Shown here in pieces: positions 33,255-46,074 of a stretch of 64,000 nucleotides of DNA; positions within the stretch are counted from its first letter, which is position 1; each line of letters starts with the position of its first letter. The position numbers and the translations under genes are program-made. This stretch comes from Rutidosis leptorrhynchoides. Its lineage: Eukaryota > Streptophyta > Magnoliopsida > Asterales > Asteraceae. The stretch is from the NCBI RefSeq assembly GCF_046630445.1, contig NC_092335.1:2912001-2976000 (forward strand), in the 5' to 3' direction. A model generated the notes under the pieces. That model was not told the DNA's origin. It did no database searches and saw nothing but the letters and a program-made list of their open reading frames with translations.

Positions 33255-33508
33255 ATTAAAATATTCTTATCATTAACAGTTTGTACAAAAGGATTTTCAA
33301 TTACAATCTTTATGAAAATATATGTATGTATATTTCCTTCAGATGTAATATAGATTTAATGAGTTATTAAACTCATTTGATTTTCGGTTGGAACTAGAAA
33401 CGAATAATCTCTTCTATATTAAAGATTACATAATCGTCGCATGATATTTCTCCAATGAAGTTATGAATCAATACTTCATCGTTTATGGTTATTAGTATTC
33501 TTTGGTGC

Positions 33509-34057
33509 CTACGGTGCATATGAGGTTGATACTCGTGGAACAGATTGTGAGGTTGAGGTTTCCGGTGTGGATGTTGTTGTTGGTGGTACTGGTACTGTTG
33601 TTGGTTGTGCTGCTGGTACTGGTGGTGCTACCGGTGCTGCCTGTGATGCCTGCAAATTGTGCATCATATTCTCCAAAGCCACAACTCGAGCGCGAAGCTC
33701 GTTAACTTCTTCTATTATTCCGGGATGATTGGCGGTTGGTACGAGAGGATGAATAAAGTTTAAAATTTTGGTTATCATATAATCGTTGCGAGATATCCTG
33801 GAAATGAGGGTGAAGATAGTGTTTCATACAGGTTCGCCGGTAAGTGCCTCAGGTTCCTCACCAAGAGGTGAATTCGGTTGGTGGAAAGGATCGCCTTCCT
33901 CTTGTCTCCATTGATTAAGTTGATTACGAACCCATCCCCAATTCATCCAGAATTGGTGATGACTGATTGGTTGATTCATTCCGGTTACACTGCTTTCGGA
34001 ACTCAGGTGGAAATTCATATCGGAATCCGAAGAACTCGAATTACTTGCAGAATTCAT
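33509..34057 (-). pseudogene. Gag-like short protein of element 1, one in-frame stop
   Basis: A 183-codon frame starting MNSASNSSSSDSD, broken only by TGA at 33824-33826; the sister elements have CGA (Arg) at this place, so a C-to-T change explains it. Features: Ser/Asp-rich start, a conserved FWMNWGWVRNQLNQWR motif followed by EEGDPFHQPN and PLG, then a short coiled coil (EEVNELRARVVALENMM) and a Pro/Thr/Val-rich tail. It is the first ORF after the primer site, the gag position, yet has no zinc knuckle. Homologues: 42558-42968, about 53760-54173, and 63774 onward. Confidence 0.65.
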
Positions 34058-34453
34058 CTTACACGGTTAGATAAATAATTTTCGATGTGAAATGATTTTC
34101 GGATATCGGATGATATTTTAATTACATAGAATACCTTTATATAGTACAAAGGATCCGTAAATTATGGAGAAACTTTCGGAAACTGTCAAGTAAAGGTAAC
34201 AGTAACAGATACGCTAAGATATTCATTTTGTCTATACACTAGTCATGCAATCCATGCAATAAGGTGTGTCTAGACTACAAATGATAAGCAGGTAATTTTC
34301 CACATAAGGAATGATAAGCAGGTAATTTCTAACAAAAAAATTATAAGCAACAACTTTTATCATGCAGACATGGTCGAAGTTCAGACTCACTAATGTATCC
34401 TAACAATAACCGGTTAGACACACTAATGCAAATTCTGGTTCGCTAAGACCAAC

Positions 34454-34465
34454 GCTCTGATACCA
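34454..34465 (-). promoter_or_regulatory. Primer-binding site of element 1
   Basis: On the minus strand TGGTATCAGAGC, a perfect plant tRNA-Met-type site two bases inside the 5' LTR. Confidence 0.85.
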
Positions 34466-34467
34466 AC

Positions 34468-35792
34468 TGTGACGATCGCTCCAAATCCATATGGACGAAC
34501 ACGTCATTCATTGATTTCATTGCGAGGTATTTGACCTCTATGTGATACGTTTTGTAACATTGCATTCGTTTGAAAAGGTATTTCATAAATGAATATATAA
34601 ATTCCAGGTTTTTTTACATCTGATGATTCCTACGTATAGACAATCACCATTTAAATGGTTTACAATAATACATCTGTTGACAATACAGTCAAAATAAGAT
34701 ACATGGTAATGGTTTGATGAATGCAAGTTTCTTGTATATAGCATGTATGACTCCAAGCACATAACTTGTATCACGTATGAGCAAACAGCGGAAGACTTCT
34801 AGAAACCTGAGAATAAACATGCTTCAAGTGTCAACACAAAGGTTGGTGAGTTCATAGTTTTAATATTACACATAATCCGTATATCAATGTGGATTACAAA
34901 AGTTCAGTTGTTTCATTCAAAACGTTTATCATTATGTTTTAAATAAAAGGTGGACCACAAGATTTCAGTTGTTTCATCCGAAACGTTTATCAATCGGTTC
35001 TACAAAATTGAGCACCCTGGTAACTAAACTTTAACGTTTATATAATTTGTACCCTCTGTATAATCATCTTAATAATACACGCAAACCAACGTGTACGCTT
35101 CTCAAATAGCATACGTCCGTTAAAAGGCTAGCGCTCTAGCTCGAACGGGGATGTCAAGCCCTATGGATCCATATACTACTACTCGCGCCCACCAGTTCTT
35201 ATAACTGGCAGTTACTAGTTACCAAAGTTAAGGGATTTTCGGTTCAAACTCAGTGTAGAATTTAGTATGTACTTGTATCCATTGCGTTTAAAATAAAGTG
35301 CATGTATTCTCAGCCCAAAAATATATTGCAAAAGCAATTAAAAAGGGATCAATGAAACTCACGCATATAAATATTGTATATCGGTTAATAAAGCATTTGC
35401 ATGTATTCGCAGTTAAAAATATATTTCAAAAGCATTTAATAAAGCAGTTGTAAAAATAGCGCATGTATTCTCAGTCCCAAAAATATAAAGAGTAAAAGGG
35501 AATCAAATGAACTCACTGTTTAATATTGATATACAATATTGCAGGAAAGCACGTAGACGCATCGGAGATGATAAACACGAGGTTTGATTCAGAAAAAAAA
35601 TACCCCCGAACATTACCCATAACCTCCTTGGCAATAACCCATAATTTCCTTAGCTCTAGCTTGCTCGAAAACTCATTTTGAAAATTACTTGGACAGCACT
35701 CCGTCGTAATATTTGATGTACATTATTATTTTTGTATCGCAAAAATAATAACACTAATAATAATAAAAAATAATAAGATTAATAATAATCTT

Positions 35793-35844
<52 letters not shown>

Positions 35845-36689
35845 TAATTAATAAATAAAATAAATACGGAGTAATATGTATGTGTGTGTTTTTTTTTTCT
35901 TTCTTTACTCGGCAGAAAATGTTGCAATTTATAGAACCTGGCCTGAAATCTGGAGTCATGCGACTCGCATGGAAATGACCTTCTGGCCATGCGACTCGCA
36001 TGAGGACCAGGGACAGCTCACATTGTTTTGGCTCCTAGCTTGTCGACATAATATAAAATAAATATAAATATATAAATAATTAATATAATTATTTATATAT
36101 TATATTTTATTCTTGTGCATAGTAGACTTGTAATTCACTGTAGCAAAGTCAATTTCACTGTAGCAAATAGTGATTTTCGAAAACACTGTAGCATTTTGAG
36201 TAATGTGGCAATTTGAAAACACTGTAACAAATTAGTGTTTAACTGGTTCATCTTAAACGCTTTAGTTAACTTAACTAAATATCAATTGAATCAATAAACG
36301 AATGTTACTATCGTTTATTATATATATGTATATATCTTTTTAATATACATAAATCAGTTTTTAAATACACATTGGAAGTTATTTATAAATAAATTTTAAT
36401 AATAAATATTTCAACTTATCATATACATTCGAATAGATATTTAAACCAATAAGTTTAATGTACGGTATCAAATAATTAATACATTGTTACCTTTTCATGT
36501 TATAGTATATATGTATCTATTTACATATAATTGTTCGCGAATCGTCGAAAACAACCGAAGGGTATTTAAATATATAAAAGTAATTCAAAAATTTTGAGAT
36601 TCAGTTTTACAGACTTTGCTTATCGTGTCGGAAATGTTAATCATACAAAGATTAAGTTTAAATTTAGTCGAAATTTCTGGGTCATCACA
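34468..36689 (-). repeat. 5' LTR of non-autonomous element 1 (2222 bp)
   Basis: Matches the 3' LTR closely apart from two length changes: the (AAT)n run (about 35745-35850) is longer, and a ~280-bp block with most ACTGTAGCAA repeats is missing near 36136. The isoleucine- or leucine-run ORFs here are microsatellite artefacts. Confidence 0.9.
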
Positions 36690-36794
36690 TTCTATCTTCT
36701 AGATTAACGAGGATGTTTCCTTCCATTACGCACCTCTATTAGATTGTTTATCGATGGAAATGCTTGTCATCTTCTTGATTTGTTCGTCCTCTTG
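36690..36794 (-). pseudogene. MULE transposase, short piece between core and SWIM finger
   Basis: A 105-bp island between two LTR elements. On the minus strand it continues the piece ending at 46075 (KLGK then RTNKSRR) and leads into the SWIM finger at 28419 (NLEDRTCPYG across the junction). It contains an in-frame TGA after NKSRR and a frameshift after VRNGRK. It is flanked by TCTTG (36790-36794) and TTCTA (36690-36694) target duplications. Confidence 0.8.
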
Positions 36795-39489
36795 TGAAAG
36801 GACCCATCCTAATCCACCTTGACGAAGTCATCAACATTTGGTCCCATTGCGATGATCGGCTCCAAGTAATGTCCTTATATTGAGCAAATGCACAGCGGAA
36901 GACTTAATTCGTACCTGAGAATAAACATGCTTTAAAGTGTCAACCAAAAGGTTGGTGAGTTCATAGGTTTATCATAACAATCATTTCAATATGTTAATAG
37001 ATCACAAGATTTCATAATCATAAACATAATACACTCGCAAGTGTATGTAAAGCATTCTAAGTGGTTGAGCACTTGGTAACCATACTTAACATTTAATCAA
37101 CGTCGCATATTCCCTTTATTATGAAATCTCACTACACCGTACCAAGTGTAGTCACCAAAACGAAGTACTGTGCAACCGTTGAATACTGGTCGTCCAGTCC
37201 GGTTGGGGTTGTCAGGCCCGATAGATCTATCAACAGGATTCGCGTTTACAATACCCATCTAAATAGTAGTTACCAAGCTACAGGGAAATATGCCAGTGGT
37301 ACAACTCAACGTAGAATATATTTTTAAGTACTTGTGTCTATTTTGTAAACATTTATAAAAGCAGCGCATGTATTCTCAGCCCAAAAATATATATTGCAAA
37401 AGCAATTAAAAAGGGAGCAAATGAAACTCACTTTTGCCTTGAAGGTATTTAATTTGACTTGGTCTCCGATAGATATCACAAACCTAACCATATATATAAT
37501 ATATCAACATATTTTCTTTTTAAGTAATCGTTACATATATATATACTTTTAATACTTTTAATATTTTCTTAGTCCGTAGTTAGCAGTCTGATGTTAGTGG
37601 TCCACAATTAGTTGCTTAAATAAAATAAATAAAGACCCTATCATATTCGTATTGATCAGAATTAATCTCGACCCATGGTACCATGTTGTCAAATGACATG
37701 TTGCGTACATAAAGTACCGTGTTGTCAAATGACGTGTTGCGTACAATCATGAGGTCTTATGATTAATCTTCTCGTGTTGTTTATGGGTGGTCCTAAAATA
37801 TATAAAATCAACTCATAAGTAATTATATATAAAATATCATATTAATTAGAAAAGATATGATTAATTTACTTTTTCTCCAAATATTTTCGTAGCTAAACTA
37901 GCTTCGGATACCCAATCTTGTTTTAGTCGTAGTTTCTTCATTACAACTCCGTTTTTGTTGGTTCAACTTGCCACTTCCTTGGATCGAGTCAAATTTTAAG
38001 AATATGAACTGAAAATACCTTAGTTTGTATTCGAAATCATAGGTTTTAGGTCAAACTTTGGTGAAACTTATGAAAGTGATTATTTTCCATCATAAAAACA
38101 ACATTTAATGATCATTTTTCTAAAAATACTTACACTTTGAGTTAAACCATGAAATTTTTATGTGTTAACATATTCATAAGAAATATCATTTTTCCAGAAC
38201 ATGAACTTCCAATTCAAAGTTCAAGATGGTTTTTAATTATCCAACCCAAAACAGCCCCCGGTTGCACTCTGACGACGTAGATTCAGTTTTTAAGATGTTC
38301 TTTGTAAAACCAAGTTATATTTTGTTAGGTTAGCATATCATTATGATATATTACAGGTCTTGAAGTGTTTTAAAAGTCAAGTTATAAGGATCTATTTAGT
38401 TTGCGAACAAGTTTGAAATCATTCAAACCATGTTCTTGTTGTTAAAATTTTATACCACAAAATAATATAGCTATATGAATATGAATTGAATAAGATTATG
38501 AACAAGGTTACTACCTCAAGTTACTTGGACAAAGTTACTGCAAAAGATAAGAAATAATCTTGGAATCAAAGAGTGGTGGAGTTAGATCAAAAGGTTGGAA
38601 GTAAACTTCTTCAAATGGGTGGTTATTTTGATATGTTCTTGAAAGAGTTTTCTTATGGTGTTTAAGGCTTGTAATTGAAGCTAAATGATGGGGAAAATGC
38701 TTGGAGATGATCAAGTATGAAGTTAGGAGTATTTTGAGAGATAAATGAGGGTGTAGGTATGAGAAAATGGAGTGAAGAAATGGTGTTCATTTATAAAAAC
38801 GTTTTTAGTTTATATAAAAAAAAAGGATTCCTAATTTTGTTTTCTTACTAATAATTCATACTACTTGACAAATTCTAGTTACCTCATATCTAGGGCAGTA
38901 ATAATGTTGATTAGGATGTTGATTTGATGTGTATATACCAATAGTAAATACGTATAGAAGCTGGGTATGATACGGGTACATATACCCTAGATATACGTAT
39001 AGAAATCTTGAGGAAATGGAACGAGAATTCAAATATAGCTATCTTTTGTGAATATACTTATATTGTTTTATGTATTTAAGTCCTTAAAAAGTGATTAAAT
39101 ACATTATATATACGATACATGTATAAGCATTATAGATTATAAGTATATATATCAAAGAATGTTACGTATAGTCATCGTTTTGAAAACTTAAGTTAGTAGT
39201 TTCAAAATATACTTATAACTCATTGTCATTAGTACACAATGAGATGTTAAACCATCCTTAAATCATGTTAAATATATATAAATACATATATATACACAAA
39301 CGTATAATTATCGTATGTTATATAGTTCGTGATATCATCAGTCATATTGGACGGTCAAACGTTGTGTAAAACTCTTTTCAAAAACACAAGTCTCAACAAT
39401 TTGGATTGCTTATCATGTTGGTATGGTTTAATTTATGTAAATATTAATCTCATAAGTATAATTTGGTCAGAAAATTCCGGGTCATTACA
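36795..39489 (-). repeat. 3' LTR of element 2 (2695 bp)
   Basis: On the minus strand TGTAATGACCCGG to GGGTCCTTTCA. It contains the conserved core block (about 36916-36962). No gene; the ORF at 37121-37327 is not credible. Confidence 0.9.
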
Positions 39490-39526
39490 GTACCTACCCG
39501 TTAAAGAAATTTTGTCCCCGAAATTT
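39490..39526 (-). promoter_or_regulatory. Polypurine-tract region of element 2
   Basis: On the minus strand TTTAACGGGTAGGTAC abuts the LTR; the upstream AAATTTCG...AAATTT hairpin is slightly mutated. Confidence 0.75.
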
Positions 39527-39843
39527 GATAGAGGTTGTTATGGATAACAATAAGAAGGTTTTCATGACAAATATAAGGTGATAATGGAGTTTTATCATCA
39601 TTGAGTAATGTAGATAAAACGATTCGATTATGCGAAGAATATAAATGAGACTATCGTAAAAGAGTGAGATGAGTAAAATATATTCGTCTTAACCGATGAC
39701 GTAGTTATGATTGATTTCCGGGATTTAAGGGATTTAAAGAGAATCTTACGTAATAAGATTTGGTTCTTTGGTGATTAAGGAAATCAGGATCTTCTTTGAT
39801 TATATGTAATAATATGTTTCGATTGCTCTGTCGGATATTTCAC

Positions 39844-39849
39844 TATAAA
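39844..39849 (+). promoter_or_regulatory. TATA-like box upstream of the antisense ORF, element 2
   Basis: TATAAA in CTATAAATTCACC, 89 bp before the antisense ATG, with a CT-rich leader between them. Confidence 0.5.
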
Positions 39850-39932
39850 TTCACCCCTTCGTTTCCTTATTTTCCACAACTCACACCTTCTATTCTTTCT
39901 CCCTTGATTCTTACTTTAAAGCATTCATCAAT

Positions 39933-40106
39933 ATGCTCCATCCAGTCCTGATTCTTGATATACTCCTAACTTTTATATCTGTCATTCTTCTTTTTCATCT
40001 ATCACCAGAAGAATCTATTTACTTCTACTATACTCTTGTGTTTATAGTGTTTCTAATTCTCCCGTGTCTCTATATTGCTATCTGCATCAATATACACGAT
40101 TTGTAA
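39933..40106 (+). CDS. Antisense 57-codon ORF, two-helix membrane protein, element 2
   Basis: Same length as and gap-free with 31326-31499. It starts MLHPVLILDILLTF; the loop reads SPEES and the second helix ends ILPCLYIAI. The frame is kept although the surrounding DNA has drifted with small insertions and deletions, which argues for past selection on the protein. It runs opposite to the retroelement and has its own TATA-like box. No known family recognised. Confidence 0.5.
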   Translation: MLHPVLILDILLTFISVILLFHLSPEESIYFYYTLVFIVFLILPCLYIAICINIHDL

Positions 40107-42124
40107 TTTCGGGGTTATTATCGGAGTTTATATTCTTCATTATTTTTCGGAGCTTCATGCCTTCGTTTTCTCTTCCCGACTTCGAGTCAAGCGAGTAATG
40201 GTCCGGAATTCGTAGATATGAAATTCAGAATGAACATAGCTAATGCTCTAAGAAGAAAATGGTAATAAAACGATTTTGATTTGTTAAATTACCAGAATAC
40301 CCTGGAGAAGACCGAGTTATCCAGAAAAATATTCTCTTGATATGTTTAGAGATTAGATAGAATGTAAGAGTCGTGTAAATGGCACATGATGACGGTACTG
40401 TGAATCATCATGCTTCATTAGAAACTCAGCATGACTTACTGTAATATAATGACGTTGATCAAGTGTCATTATATTATACTAATCCATGCTTCAGTTCCCA
40501 ACACTACTTCAAAACATTCATATTTTAAACTCGAAGGTTTCAGAATTTAGAAACTAACACAGTTTCTTTTATGTTGCAGATATTACGGAGAGATAAATGA
40601 TCTCAGATAAGAATAGTTGTGAAAATATCGCCAGAAATATGGAGGATATTTATAATAGAACATACGAGAATATCTTAGAATTTCTAATATCAATGGATGA
40701 TGAAGAAGATTTGTCTGTGAAGGTTTAGAATGAGAAATAAGATGTTTGCTAACGATTTCAGCAGGCACAGAATCATTTGAATTCTTTGAAGGCAAACTTA
40801 TTCTTTGTGATTTGTCCACGGCTTTCTTCATAGTTTCGCATAATCCGCTTTTCGGTACTAAATTTTCTATCGAGCGTTCCTAACACTCCTTTCTTTATCA
40901 TCAAACTTTTAGCCATTAAGATCATCTACAACATGCTGCTTCGTCAGCATTTTCAAAGTTAACTGATCTGGGTCATCGGTTATCAAACCGAGGTAGTTTA
41001 AGGAGAATTGTGTTTTTAGAATGATTAATCGCTGATGGTAATATTGTGAAATATAAAAGGTTCCCCAGTAACAATAAAGAGTACGCATATATATCGCGGT
41101 TATAATAAAGTTGTTTCAGATGAAAAGTCGGAGTTGACTTGCTGGAGCTGTGACAAAATTAGCTACTTTGGAAAGGGATTGCAAAACGATCTTCGGTAAT
41201 AACAATGTCAAAGGAACTAGAACAGATACGTGTCAAATGTTTACTCAGTTTCCGAGAGTTTTTCAGGTGCATGACTATATGCATCAATCTTTTCTTTCGT
41301 AGATGAAGTGCGGTTGGTTTATCCTCTCGATTGAGTTGTTTTTAAGAATCATGATAGATTTGAACGTTGATTGTAATCGTCGAGATACAATGAGGTTTAA
41401 GATGAAATCAAGTGGCAATCTTGAAGAAATGTTTAGTTTCCTATGTTATAATCAATATTTTAATTCATTTTAATTGTCCAATGTCATTAGTCCACAGTCG
41501 ATAGTCCACAGTAACAGTCCAATAATTCATATATAGTTTAATATATAATATACGAATTAATTAATACGTGTCGTGACCCGTATACGTCTCAGACTCGATC
41601 ACAACTCAAACTATATATATTATTGTAGAATCAACCTCAACCCTGTATAGAGAACTCGATTATTACTGCATATAGAGTGTCTATGGTGATTCCAAATAAT
41701 ATATATAGATGCGTCGATATGATATGTCAAAACATTGTATACGTGTCCCGATATTTAAAGTGCGTAAAATAATTACAGAAATTAAATGACGATAAATAAA
41801 AGTGTGATAATTAAATTGCGATAAATAAAATGTAATCAGTTAGCTAGGAGCAGTTAACTGGAACAGTTAGCGTGGATTCTTAACAAAATTTTTCATAGTT
41901 AATTTGTTTGTTTCTAACAGATTTTATTTTGTCATATGTTTTCTTCATATGCCACTTGTTGGATTCTGGGAAGTCAAAATCCAAATATGAATTTGAATGA
42001 AAATGGTTATTCTGCGGTGAACGGATACGTATATCGGTGGTTGTAAGTATGATAGTAAATGACTATTGAATCAGCTTCGACGAATGTACAATGTAACTTA
42101 TTAAGATGAAATCTAATTATTCCT
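40107..42124. other. Internal region of element 2
   Basis: About 40583-40880 on the minus strand is an open degenerate frame containing KSGLCETMKKAVDKSQRI and SLPSKNSNDS, matched in elements 1 and 3. About 41570-41760 resembles, in the element's sense orientation, the chromovirus LTR segment near 11450-11660 (matching phrases around TATATAGTTTGAGTTGTGAT). No intact gene. Confidence 0.45.
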
Positions 42125-42141
42125 CGGGTATTACCTACCCG
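42125..42141 (-). promoter_or_regulatory. Internal polypurine-like palindrome, element 2
   Basis: CGGGTAGGTAATACCCG on the minus strand, preceded by TTAA, a perfect match to the element 3 copy at 53411. Confidence 0.55.
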
Positions 42142-42557
42142 TTAAGAAAAAAAATTCACCATTAATATTTTGTACAAAAGAACTTTTAATTACAATCTTT
42201 ATGAAAACATATATACATATATATTTTCTTCAGATGAAATCATGAATTTAATGAGTTAATATGATATTAATCTCATTTTCTTTTCGGTTTGAGCTAGAAT
42301 AAGAAATCTCTAAAACTTTTTGAAACCACATATTCTTCGCAGAATATCAATGAAGTTATGGATCAATACTTCATCGTTCATTATTGTTGGTACTCCTTAG
42401 TATCAATGGTGCGTATGATGTTGATGTTTGTGGGACAGATTATGATGTCGAGACGTGTGATAAGGATGTTGTTTGTTAGTGGTGATGATGGTATTGTTGA
42501 TGTTATTGATGGTGGTGCTGATTATGCTGCTGGTGCTGCTGCCGGTGTTTGCAACCT

Positions 42558-42968
42558 TCACACCATGTTCTCCAAAGCCGTCACGCGAGCGCGAAGTTCG
42601 TTAACTTCTGCTAGTACACCGGGATGATTGGCGGTTGGAGCGAGCAAATGAACAAGATTTGTAATATGGGATAGTATATAATCGTGACGAGATACTCTAG
42701 AAATGAGAGAGAAAATGGTGTTTCGAATAGGTTCGCCGGTAAGTGCTTCAGGTTCATCACCAAGAGGGCAATTTGGTGGATGGAATGGATCACCTTCTTC
42801 TTGTCTCCAGTGATTTAGTATATTACGAACTCATCCCCAATTCATCCAGAATAGATTATGGGAAATTGGTTGATCCATTCCGGTGACGCTGCTTTCGGAG
42901 CCTGAATGGAAATCCATATCGGCATAACTGTCGGAATCTGAAGAATTCGAACTAGATGCGGAATCCAT
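42558..42968 (-). pseudogene. Gag-like short protein of element 2, broken
   Basis: Starts MDSASSSNSSDSDSYADMDF and keeps the FWMNWG, WRQEEGDPFH and NHPGVLAEVNELRARV motifs of the element 1 protein. In-frame TGA codons at 42831-42833 (Trp position) and 42558-42560 interrupt it. Confidence 0.6.
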
Positions 42969-43365
42969 CTTGTATAATGGGGAAAATGAATTTTTGGTAT
43001 GGAATAGATTATAGGAGTTAGATTTGGTACTCTTCAATACATAATTTACATATGTATATATAATACCAAAATTCCGTAAATTACGGAGAATCTTTGAAAA
43101 GATATCAGTCAAAGTTCGCAATAACAGATATGCTAAGATAAGAATTCGTCTATACACTATCAATGCAGTAAATGCAGTAAAACGTGTCTAGACTTATGAA
43201 TGATAAGCAGGTAATTTCCTAAGGATGATAAGCAGATGATTTCCGACTAGAAATGATAAGCAAAACTTTTGACATGTAGACACGGTCGAAGTCCAGACTC
43301 ATTAATGCATCTTAACAACTACTAGTTAGACACACTAATGCAAGACCTGGTTCGCTACGACCACC

Positions 43366-43377
43366 GCTCTGATACCA
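43366..43377 (-). promoter_or_regulatory. Primer-binding site of element 2
   Basis: TGGTATCAGAGC on the minus strand, two bases from the 5' LTR end. Confidence 0.85.
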
Positions 43378-43379
43378 AC

Positions 43380-46074
43380 TGAAAGGACCCGTCCTAATCC
43401 ACCTGGACGAAGTCATCAACATTTGGTCCCATTGCGATGATCGGCTCCAAGTAATGTCCTTATATTGAGCAAATGCATAGCGGAAGACTTAATTCGTACC
43501 TGAGAATAAACATGCTTTAAAGTGTCAACCAAAACGTTGGTGAGTTCATAGGTTTATCATAACAATTATTTCAATATGTTAATAGACCACAAGATTTCAT
43601 AATCATAAACATAATACACTCGCAAGTGTATGTAAAGCATTCTAAGTGGTTGAGCACTTGGTAACCATACTTAACATTTAATCAACGTCGCATATTCTCT
43701 TTATTATGAAATCTCACTACACCGTACCAAGTGTAGTCACCAAAACGAAGTACTGTGCAATCGTTGAATACTGGTCGTCCAGTCCGGTTGGGGTTGTCAG
43801 GCCTGATAGATCTATCAACAGGATTCGCGTTTACAATACCCATGTAAATAGTAGTTACCAAGCTACAGGGAAATATGCCAGTGGTACAACTCAACGTAGA
43901 ATATATTTTTAAGTACTTATGTCTATTTTGTAAACATTTATAAAAGCAGCGCATGTATTCTCAGCCCAAAAATATATATTGCAAAAGCAATTAAAAATGG
44001 AGCAAATGAAACTCACTTTTTCCTTGAAGGTATTTAATTCGACTTGGTCTCCGATAGATATCACGAACCTAACCATATATATAATATATCAACATATTTT
44101 CTTTTTAAGTAATCGTTACATATATATATACTTTTAATACTTTTAATATTTTCTTAGTCCGTAGTTAGCAGTCTGATGTTAGTGGTCCACAATTAGTTGC
44201 TTAAATAAAATAAATAAAGACCCCATCATATTCGTATTGATCAGAATTAATCTCGACCCATGGTACCATGTTGTCAAATGACGTGTTGCGTACATAAAGT
44301 ACCGTGTTGTCAAATGACGTGTTGCGTACAATCATGAGGTCTTATGATTAATCTTCTCGTGTTGTTTACGGGTGGTCCTGAAATATATAAAATCAACTCA
44401 TAAGTAATTATATATAAAATATCATATTAATTAGAAAAGATATGATTAATTTACTTTTTCTCCAAATATTTTCGTAGCTAAACTAGCTTCGGATACCCAA
44501 TCTTGTTTTAGTCGTAGTTTCTTCATTACAACTCCGTTTTTGTTGGTTCAATTTGCCACTTCCTTGGATCGAGTCAAATTTTAAGAATATGAACTGAAAA
44601 TATCTTAGTTTGTATTCGAAATCATAGGTTATAGGTCAAACTTTGGTGAAACTTATGAAAGTGATTATTTTCCATCATAAAAACAACATTTAATGATCAT
44701 TTTTCTAAAAATACTTACACTTTGAGTTAAACCATGAAATTTTTATGTGTTAACATATTCATAAGAAATATCATTTTTCCAGAACATGAACTTCCAATTC
44801 AAAGTTCAAGATGGTTTTCAATTATCCAACCCAAAACAGCCCCCGGTTGCACTCTGACGACGTAGATTCAGTTTTTAAGATGTTCTTTGTAAAACCAAGT
44901 TATATTTTGTTAGGTTAGCATATCATTATGATATATTACAGGTCTTGAAGTGTTTTAAAAGTCAAGTTATAAGGATCTATTTAGTTTGCGAACAAGTTTG
45001 AAATCATTCAAACCATGTTCTTGTTGTTAAAATTTTATACCACAAAATAAGATAGCTATATGAATATGAATTGAATAAGATTATGAACAAGGTTACTACC
45101 TCAAGTTACTTGGACAAAGTTACTGCAAAAGATAAGAAATAATCTTGGAATCAAAGAGTGGTGGAGTTAGATCAAAAGGTTGGAAGTAAACTTCTTCAAA
45201 TGGGTGGTTATTTTGATATGTTCTTGAAAGAGTTTTCTTATGGTGTTTAAGGCTTGTAATTGAAGCTAAATGATGGGGAAAATGCTTGAAGATGATCAAG
45301 TATGAAGTTAGGAGTATTTTGAGAGATAAATGAGGGTGTAGGTATGAGAAAATGGAGTGAAGAAATGGTGTTCATTTATAAAAACGTTTTTAGTTTATAT
45401 AAAAAAAAAGGATTCCTAATTTTGTTTTCTTACTAATAATTCATACTACTTGACAAATTCTAGTTACCTCATATCTAGGGCAGTAATAATGTTGATTAGG
45501 ATGTTGATTTGATGTGTATATACTAATAGTAAATACGTATAGAAGCTGGGTATGATACGGGTACATATACCCTAGATATACGTATAGAAATCTTGAGGAA
45601 ATGGAACGAGAATTCAAATATAGCTATCTTTTGTGAATATACTTATATTGTTTTATGTATTTAAGTCCTTAAAAAGTGATTAAATACATTATATATACGA
45701 TACATGTATAAGCATTATAGATTATAAGTATATATATCAAAGAATGTTACGTATAGTCATCGTTTTGAAAACTTAAGTTAGTAGTTTCAAAATATACTTA
45801 TAACTCATTATCATTAGTACACAATGAGATGTTAAACCATCCTTAAATCATGTTAAATATATATAAATACATATATATACACAAACGTATAATTATCGTA
45901 TGTTATATAGTTCGTGATATCATCGGTCATATTGGACGGTCAAACGTTGTGTAAAACTCTTTTCAAAAACACAAGTCTCAACAATTTGGATTGCTTATCA
46001 TGTTGGTATGGTTTAATTTATGTAAATATTAATCTCATAAGTATAATTTGGTCGGAAAATTCCGGGTCATTACA
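43380..46074 (-). repeat. 5' LTR of element 2 (2695 bp)
   Basis: Equal in length to the 3' LTR and nearly identical, which points to a recent insertion relative to element 1. Confidence 0.9.

Larger units (their letters stand above)
28420..36689 (-). mobile_element. Non-autonomous LTR retrotransposon no. 1 (no pol)
   Basis: LTRs at 28420-30890 and 34468-36689 (TG...CA ends) are flanked by the target duplication TTCTA (28415-28419 and 36690-36694). The primer site next to the right LTR and the polypurine region next to the left LTR show it runs on the minus strand. The internal 3577 bp encode a short gag-like protein and, antisense, a 57-codon membrane ORF, but no protease, reverse transcriptase or integrase. 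Shared termini, leader and polypurine region tie it to the chromovirus at 9474. Confidence 0.9.
36795..46074 (-). mobile_element. Non-autonomous LTR retrotransposon no. 2 (no pol)
   Basis: The two LTRs (36795-39489 and 43380-46074) are each exactly 2695 bp with few differences, and the insertion is flanked by TCTTG on both sides (36790-36794, 46075-46079). Minus-strand orientation follows from the primer site at 43366 and the polypurine region at 39490. The 3890-bp interior has a gag-like pseudogene, an intact antisense membrane ORF, and a segment related to the chromovirus LTR, but no pol. Confidence 0.9.

Noticed and set aside
33502..33705. Plus-strand Val/Leu-rich ORF
   Set aside because: It is the opposite strand of the Pro/Thr/Val-rich tail of the gag-like protein.
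35726..36001. ORFs with long leucine or isoleucine runs
   Set aside because: They translate the (AAT)n microsatellite in the LTR.
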